This document shows, piece after piece, positions 57,872 to 64,000 of a DNA stretch of 64,000 bases. Origin of the DNA: Macrocystis pyrifera. Taxonomy: Eukaryota; Sar; Phaeophyceae; Laminariales; Laminariaceae. The notes beneath the pieces were generated by a model. That model worked only from the letters and a program-made list of their open reading frames with translations. It did no database searches and was not told where the DNA came from. The DNA lies in assembly GCA_031763025.1 (NCBI GenBank), contig JASSKH010000009.1, positions 1-64,000 on the forward strand. The letters are read 5' to 3'. How positions within the stretch are numbered: position 1 is the first letter of the stretch; every line of letters begins with the position of its first letter. A program made the translations under genes and the position numbers.

Positions 57872-58165
57872 TTATTTAGGGTTGGTTGCGTTTTGAAAAA
57901 GAGTGCATGTTCGAAAATGGCTAGACATATATATATACACTGCTGTAAGCATTAAGAAAAATTGTATCTCGTGCATCATTGCGCTAAAAATAGTGTTGTG
58001 TGCTAGCTGGACAAACGGTAGGAGAGAGGCCCAATTGCTCTGATTGATTGCGCTATGCATTGCCAGCATGTTGGGCATGGTGGAGTGTACGCGTTCTGAT
58101 ACGGAATTTCCTTGAGGCCGGCATGGCGTCGTTTGGGTCTTTTTGTATCCGACTATCTGTTGCAA
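57872..58165 (-). pseudogene. Ty3/Gypsy-type integrase core fragment
   Basis: Minus-strand frame with TTPCRPQGNSVSERVHSTMP, then WASLLPFVQLAHNTIFSAM and HEIQFFLM. This fits the C-terminal part of a retroviral-type integrase core (rve): the R/HPQGN...ER motif, in which E24 of this frame is the expected last catalytic acid of the D,D-35-E triad, then the W-x-LLPFVQxAxNT motif and a PFxLM-like end. The two aspartates and the zinc-binding part are absent, so it is a truncated relic. After LM the frame continues into unrelated sequence. Confidence 0.8.
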
Positions 58166-58195
58166 CTGTGGTATATCACCTTATTTTCAAATTGG

Positions 58196-58450
58196 GTAAT
58201 GCTATTTGCGACACCGGTGTCGTAATTTCTTATTTACGACGAGGTGTCGCAATAAGCGGCTTATTTGCGACACTGCCCCACGTTCGCAGCACATACCTCA
58301 GATTAGCTTCCTGGCTGGTATCGCTAACAAGCCTTTGTGCGACACGCGTGTATCCAGAACGGCCAGTACTCAAGGAGATACCGTATCACATCCTGGTGAT
58401 GTTGGCGCACTGTCAGAATATTGAGACTGGTGTCGTAAAGCCGCATTTGA
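58196..58450 (+). repeat. Left arm of an inverted repeat with GCGACACCGGTGTCG palindromes
   Basis: TTTGCGACACCGGTGTCGTA, then GGTGTCGCAATAAGCGGCTT, CCCCACGTTCGCAGCACATA and TACTCAAGGAGATACC. In the reverse direction this matches about 60,320 down to 59,925 (TTTGCGACACCGGTATCGTA, AACAAGCGGCTTATTT, CCCCACGTTCGCGGAACATA, ACTCGAGGAGATATC). The arms are diverged but collinear. Confidence 0.75.
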
Positions 58451-59510
58451 CGACATCGCACGACGTTAGTCGCGTGCGTCCCGTTTAGACCAGGACTACC
58501 ACGGTGTCTTATGAATAGCGCGAGCTCGGACTACCACCGTACAGGTTGTTCCACGTGTTCACTTAGCCACGTCATCGTGAATCGATGGATTTGAAATTAA
58601 CTTAGTTATTGCCGCGCCGTGTTCTAAGTCGTACGTAGTATAATTGAGAGCGCTGGTATCGTTCAAAGCGTCGGGTACTCTGTTTACGCGTCAATCAACA
58701 TGGGCACAAACAATGGGCACACAAGCAATGCTGTGCATGCTGCGTCCTGTATGCGTTGTTTTTACTAGTCTGTGGATGCTAGCGAAACGAGTGGGTGTAT
58801 GTCATCTACAGTATCATAGTACCGCAATAACATCGTCGTTCGTTCCGTGCAACCATCATCACCCATCGATATAGTTGTCTACTTGCCCTTAACAGCCGTG
58901 TAATAGCGCCTCTCGTTTAGGCGGTTACCGACGCCCATCGTTCTGGCGCACAGGACTGAATAAACGTTCGCGCCGCTGTGCACAGTTTTTGTCGGAATAG
59001 TTAAGGCAACGAACACACCCCATACATATGCACAGAGGGCAGCCATGCTACAGCTTGCCTAGTTATGCGTCATGATCGTTGTACGCGTTCTTTCCGACAC
59101 ATTATCCTGCTAGTTGTTGCACCAACAGCAGGGCACAGTATCCGCACTGTAGTATTGACAAATTTAATACTACAGTAGTCTAACTTAGGGCACGTGCGTA
59201 GCACGTAGTTTGCAAACAGATTCCCGACGTTTTTCCTTAACGGTGGTCAAACACACAATATAAATCCACAGCCAAAATGAAAGAGTTCAATGTACGCGGC
59301 AGAGGTGCTAACCGTCTTGTTCATGACGACGAAGAAATCGGTATATGTAACGCGTGTAAAAAGGTCGTGGGGTTCGTAGGCTGCTGGGAAGGTGTCTTTC
59401 GATTCGCTGCCCTATTGCGTACTAGTAGAATTCTCGCCGTGCTGCTGCACACAGGGTGCTGGTTGGGGGTTTCCATAACTTTAGGCAGAAGGTTTGCGGA
59501 GTGATTCCAA

Positions 59511-59880
59511 CAGATTGTGCTCACTGACCTGCCCCACTCAACCATGCTGAGCATCCTCGTCCAGCTACGCGGTCAATTCCCGCTTGCTTTGGATTCCCTG
59601 GTTACGAGGCAGTCTGGTGAGGTACGTAATTTTTTCGCGCTCTTAGCCTACCGTGTGGAACCCCAAGTATTACGGAAGACTCACCAATACCCCGCGACTC
59701 GAACAGATTGTGCGAGCTAACCTGCCCCACTCAAATAATGCGGAGTATCCTCGTGCAGCTACGCTGTCAATTCCCGATTGCTTCGGATGCCCTGGTCGGC
59801 GAGGCAGTCTGGTGGGATATGTATATTTTTCGCGTCCCTAGCGTGTCGGATTCTTGTGTCTACTCTGTAGCGATGCAGTA
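59511..59880 (+). repeat. Two ~192-bp tandem units
   Basis: CAGATTGTGC at 59,511 and 59,703 start two units that share CCTGCCCCACTCAA, AGCTACGCGGTCAATTCCCG / AGCTACGCTGTCAATTCCCG, GATTCCCTGGT / GATGCCCTGGT and GAGGCAGTCTGGTG. Confidence 0.8.
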
Positions 59881-59924
59881 GAAGAGCCACGTTGAATGTT
59901 CTGACCATGTACTAGAATACCCCA

Positions 59925-60320
59925 TATCTCCTCGAGTACTGCCCCGCTTTTGCTACACGATAGCTTCAATGGTAGCCCTACACCATGCTGAGACGTTAAT
60001 GGTAGTGCGTCGCCGATCTGAAGCGTGTGCGGCAACCACGTCGGTACTTTCGACACGCGTGTCGCAAATAAGGCCTATCTGCGATACCTATCTGAACGTT
60101 TTGCGGGTGCACCAAGGTGTCAGATATCTCCTCGAGTCCTGACCCGTTTCGGTCATGCGATAGCTTCAATGATGACCCTGCACCATGCCAACACCTCCCT
60201 GGCGATGTGGAGCCAATCGGAAGTATGTTCCGCGAACGTGGGGCGGTGTTGAAAATAAGCCGCTTGTTTGCGACATCGTGTCGCCGATAATAAATTACGA
60301 TACCGGTGTCGCAAATTGCA
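59925..60320 (-). repeat. Right arm of the inverted repeat, two ~190-bp units
   Basis: ATATCTCCTCGAGT occurs at 59,934 and 60,124, followed each time by a GATAGCTTCAATGRT and CACCATGC piece, so the arm is itself a tandem pair. TTCGACACGCGTGTCGCAAA (60,048) and ACCGGTGTCGCAAATTGC (60,304) are palindromic GACAC/GTGTC motifs shared with the left arm. Confidence 0.75.
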
Positions 60321-60489
60321 TTGCCCTTTCAATTTCGGGTCCTTGGTCACTATGCAAGGTCTCTGGTCGGCCGCAGGGTTTATGTTTGAGCACCAGCAAG
60401 AACTAGCTGAGCCGTCTCTCACATCTACATGTCAGAACGTACACGACAACCCCGAGTTGCACACAGCGCTGCCCACCCGACCTTTCAGA

Positions 60490-61019
60490 CTTCCGCAGGA
60501 TAACTTAGAAACAGTACGCAGCGATAGAGAGCTTCTCAACATGAAATCAGTTTTCGTGAGCACCACAAATATTTTCATGTCCAGCCCAGTGTCAGTCGAT
60601 CAAGAAACACTCCGTTATGCACAAGCTGTGGAGTATGGACCGTAGGTGGATTACATTCAGAACGCAAGCGCACCTTTACCGGAGAAGGAAATGAAGCTGA
60701 CCATGTCTTACTCTTCAGTGCAAGACGGATTGTTATTTAAATCGTACCTCCCGGGACTCCTCCGAAAAGAAGTACAATTCGTGATCAATTGGTGATGCCG
60801 AAAGCTTTCGTTGGGTTAATTCTGCACGCCTACCACGACCACGTGCTATTAGGAGGACATCTTGCGTTCCGACCAATTTGCGACCAAATCCGCCAGAAAT
60901 TTTGGTGGCTAACCGAAAGCCACGACGTGCGAGATTGGTGCAATAAATGCCAAGGGTGTCGACGACGGAAACCACCACGTAATCGACCCAAGCTCCCGAC
61001 AGGCTACTTACGTGGTTAG
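60490..61019 (+). pseudogene. Ty3/Gypsy-type pol fragment: RNase H-integrase linker and zinc-binding domain
   Basis: In one frame, about 60,490-60,793, peptides QETLRYAQAVEYGP, stop (TAG 60,643), VDYIQNASAPLPEKEMKLTM and VQDGLLFKSYLPGLLRK match the linker after RNase H. A one-base shift near 60,768 leads to the frame with STIRDQLVMPKAFVGLILHA and then the integrase zinc-binding motif. In the 60,789 frame this is H16-x7-H24-x29-C54-x2-C57, followed by RRRKPPRNRPKLPTG. This HHCC spacing is the family standard. The catalytic core does not follow: the frame stops at 61,019. One stop and one frameshift show that it is dead. Confidence 0.85.
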
Positions 61020-62794
61020 TTTGGGGGCTCCAAATCTGTTCTCAACGCACTAGTTCCGTGTGGCCACACGTCCTGCGCGTGGCTGTTCTGAGATACCACA
61101 AGGCAGTTGATATTTTAGAAATTGGCTAAGTTGATATCATGTCATCAACCAAGGACTCCCTTTATTGGGGGCGGAGTCGCGTGGCTTCCACTCCCGAGGT
61201 ATATAACTGTTCGACAAGGTATGGTTACACGGTGGAGTTGTTGTTTTGATCTCTTTGGAACGTGTGTGTGGAGCCTGGGCATGATGTATCCCGTCTCTTG
61301 ACGTGCCGTCCTGGTTGAATGCAATACAGTTTTTTAAAAGTGCTTTGCCCTATCTATTCTCACCAGAATGCCGGTTAGAGTGCTATTAAGGTTGTGTCAG
61401 ACAGGCGTATATACTGCCAGTATCTATTGTCGCTACAGCGTTGTCGACGTTTTCTGCCTACAGTTGAGTCGACTCTGTTTACCATGTGGTTCTTGTATAT
61501 ATATGTGTGAATATATATCATATGCCGCGGAGCATCTGAAAACTATTTTGCGCTGTCTCAATTTGTGTTCAGTTCTCACCTACTTGACGCTTCCGTTCCC
61601 GAGAAAAGGGAGGGGGGGCGCGGGTGGTGGGGCTATCGTGATTTTTGCAGACCTTTTTGGGTTATGTATGCGGCGATGATTTCGTGACATTGGGGTATCT
61701 CGTCGGCACGGTACGCGAGGTCGGATTCAGGGCCGTACCCTCGGAGTCGTAGACGGTATTTGTCGTTGTGGGGCTTTTCTGCCAGGTCCACATTTATGAC
61801 TTACTACCCTGTCCCCTTGACTATTAATCACCCTCCAGACGCCACGAAACCATCCATAGTTAATATGAACTTGAGGCGAATAGAGAGGGGGGGGAAAATG
61901 CCAAGGACAAGGCAAGACGTATCGGTCGTAGACCTCGGAACACGCATGCAAGGAAGGATACCTCTCAAAGTCAAGCATGAAAGATCCCACCGGACTAGAT
62001 ATCGGGTTGTTAGAGGTCCGGACCGTGTTAGCCTCTCCCCTCAAGCTGACTACGAGGACCTCCAGAATCGACCCGATCAGGTAAGGTCCTTGTGACCCCC
62101 TGTGGTGTTACTCTAATAACCTTGACCCTCTTGGGTCTGGCAATTCCTTGCTAAATTAGGGCAAGAACTCTGCTCGGCTTACGTCGGCCGTAAGGACGGC
62201 TACAAGGGACCCTCGCTTCGCGACCTCTCCACGGCGACTTCTCCACGACATCGTCGGCTCTCACTACGAGCATCGGCTTTACATATACTATTATTGCGAT
62301 CCATTCGATGTTGTCGGATATTTCGTCTGGCTGGTACCTGAAATTTGAGTTTATGCGTACGCGCCACATATACGCAATACAAGGTTCCCGTCAGGGAGGT
62401 GCCTAGGGGAGTGGCGCAAGAGCGCAATAATAATCGTATCAAATCCTGCACACCTGTTCAGAAGTAATAGCTGCATCCATGTATCATTTACGTGAAGAAA
62501 ACACACATATATTTCGAGGACAGACTTCGTATGATGTATGTGGAAATAATATGGGATCATTACTATCATAATATTAAATAGGTTACCGGTAAGTGGATGT
62601 CTATCCGGAACAATGACTCGCGGCGTAAAAGGAAGCACAAAAAGTTGCGTGAGGTCGCGGTTGCGCCTCAATAAGTTGTGACCGGCTCAGTAAAAGACAG
62701 AACATACCTGGTAGAGTATATACCCCCCCCAAATACATTTTTCTTGATGCTCAGGGAAACATAGAGATTTCAAAGATAAATGCTCGAGAACAAA
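61020..62794. other. No supported gene
   Basis: No continuation of pol downstream of the zinc-binding domain and no LTR pair recognised. Open frames of up to about 110 codons on both strands lack recognisable motifs. A TA-rich stretch lies near 61,495-61,530. Confidence 0.45.
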
Positions 62795-63520
62795 TCGTGG
62801 TCCGAGTACTCAGAGTATTGGAGTACTGGCGGCCAAAACATTGCGAGTACTGAGAAAGCCCAAAATACTGAGAATAATGAGAGCATGAGCAGTACGGAAC
62901 CCCGAGCGCACAGGCAAGTATGTACCCGCAGTATTGAAACACGAAATGCTTGGAGTACAGGTAATATCCGAGGTACCGAACCTCGAGATACTGGGAGTAC
63001 TCGTATTAACAGTGCATATTCGTCGCAGTACATGTTCCCGAAATACTGTCCGTGCTCTAAGTATTCGAGTTGTCCCCAGCGGAAGTAATTTTCTCCAACT
63101 CCCACTCGTGGAACTATCTGAGAGTGTTTTTTGTACCCAAAAATAGGCCTGAGAATTGTCGACACGGCGGTGCTCAGACGGTCGAATTATAAATCATACT
63201 CGACGTATACTGAGCATCTTGAGGGTATTTCGGTACTGCGAGTACTCGCAGAAGCAGTACAAACACTATAAACGGACAAAATACTGCTAGACTAGTATCA
63301 GCAATAACTGCAGTACAGAACCCCCCGATACTTGAAGCACAACAGGGAGTATCCACAACAGCAGCGGTAAGTAGCGAATCCCAAACGACAGTAGTGCGAG
63401 CCCTAAAGAACCCGCAGTAGCATCTGAAGTAGTAGTACATAATCCCACAAATACTGCGAGTCCAGTATCTGGAGTACAAAACACCCAAAGTACTGCGAGT
63501 GTACGAAGTACCTACAATAG
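62795..63520. repeat. Degenerate AGTACT/CAGTATT-rich low-complexity tract
   Basis: GAGTACT, CAGTACT, GAGTATT, AATACTG and related heptamers recur every 10-25 bases over about 700 bases (for example GAGTACTCAGAGTATTGGAG near 62,806 and GAAGTACC near 63,508). The core AGTACT is palindromic. No fixed period is obvious. Minus-strand frames through it (63,165-62,770 and 63,638-63,174) have repeat-driven composition and are not accepted as genes. Confidence 0.6.
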
Positions 63521-64000
63521 TTTCTCGAACACACTTTGCTTTACTCCCAAATATTGGGAGTAGCTGTGAAAGGTTAAGGTATGAACGCACGCCACACGTA
63601 AGCGCGTCCAAACGCCGTGGCCTTGGATAAAAAGGCATAACTTGTATTATAGCATACGTTCAGAAAAGCAAGGTGGAGGTACTGGTACGAAAAAAGTCGA
63701 AGGTGCAAAACGAAAAAGAAAAAAGCGTGGAAGGTGCGAGTTGAACCCCTCGAACGAAAATTTTATCAACCGCAGTGTGTCATCTACGCTAGAGCACTGC
63801 TCGTACAACTTGCACGTTATGTTTTTTTCCCAATCTAAAACGCACTGCAGGATCTCCTACAGTAGAGTAGCGTGTACAGGTACGACTGCATGTACAGTAC
63901 GGTAATGCTGTAAAATGTCATGCTATATGACACGACAGCATATCTAGAAGATACGCGTACTGCGACGAGAAAGGAACGTGTACTGATGCCCTTTCAGCTG
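63521..64000. other. No supported gene at the right edge
   Basis: A short plus-strand frame (63,642-63,905) rich in Lys and Gly has no recognisable domain. Nothing else is supported. Confidence 0.4.

Noticed and set aside
60490-61019. Intact LTR retrotransposon
   Set aside because: No LTR pair, no reverse transcriptase, a stop codon and a frameshift in the fragment, and no catalytic core following.
63174-63638. 154-codon hydrophobic membrane protein on the minus strand
   Set aside because: It runs through the AGTACT-rich tract, and its composition follows the repeat.

Overview
This window looks like a subtelomeric or interstitial-telomeric block of a nuclear eukaryotic chromosome. About two thirds of it (1-41,407) is satellite DNA, segmental duplications and interstitial telomere repeats. 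The remaining 22.6 kb is gene-poor DNA with one recognisable split gene and decayed retrotransposon pieces. Perfect CCCTAA (TTAGGG) arrays, a gene with GT-AG introns of about 0.4-0.5 kb, and Ty3/Gypsy integrase fragments all point to a eukaryote. The organism cannot be fixed from the sequence. A protist or alga with TTAGGG telomeres, perhaps a stramenopile, is a weak guess.

Layout. 1-497: end of an AT-rich satellite, inverted relative to its relatives further right. 498-13,480: about 64 monomers of a ~201-bp GC-richer satellite, organised in places into higher-order repeats of 4 and 6 monomers. 13,480-15,200: non-satellite DNA with a decayed telomere tract. 15,200-19,050: a much more diverged array of the same satellite, containing a recent 232-bp duplication. 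19,766-23,523: subtelomere-like module, copy A (decayed telomere tracts, a fold-back element, GGGAKCAGGGT-rich tandem repeats). 24,430-26,040: low-copy DNA. 26,041-28,745: AT-rich satellite, ~134-bp period. 28,746-29,937: 30-bp satellite. 29,938-30,172: conserved palindrome-rich junction. 30,173-30,364: 32 perfect CCCTAA units. 30,365-34,109: module copy B, nearly identical to copy A. 34,110-35,590: further repeats and a low-copy piece. 35,590-38,850: AT-rich satellite, ~146-bp period. 39,186-41,111: 30-bp satellite. 41,112-41,347: the same junction again. 41,348-41,407: 10 perfect CCCTAA units.

The most striking arrangement is that the cassette [module - AT satellite - 30-bp satellite - junction - CCCTAA array] occurs twice in tandem. 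Both telomere arrays share the same left junction but run into different sequences on the right. The right edge of array 1 falls on the base where copy A begins. This fits chromosome-end healing followed by capture of that end at an internal telomere tract, though a misassembly at telomere repeats is a real alternative.

41,408-64,000 holds a minus-strand gene (about 48,715-46,412) whose three exons give a GDPH/VWD-like and root-cap-like secreted-protein domain, with an apparent frameshift in a T9 run. Around it are degenerate coding remnants, a ~240-bp dispersed repeat in two copies, minisatellites, and two divergently oriented Gypsy integrase fragments (58,165-57,872 and 60,490-61,019) flanking an inverted-repeat block. 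Most long open frames in the first 41 kb exist only because the satellite periods (201 and 30 bp) are multiples of three.
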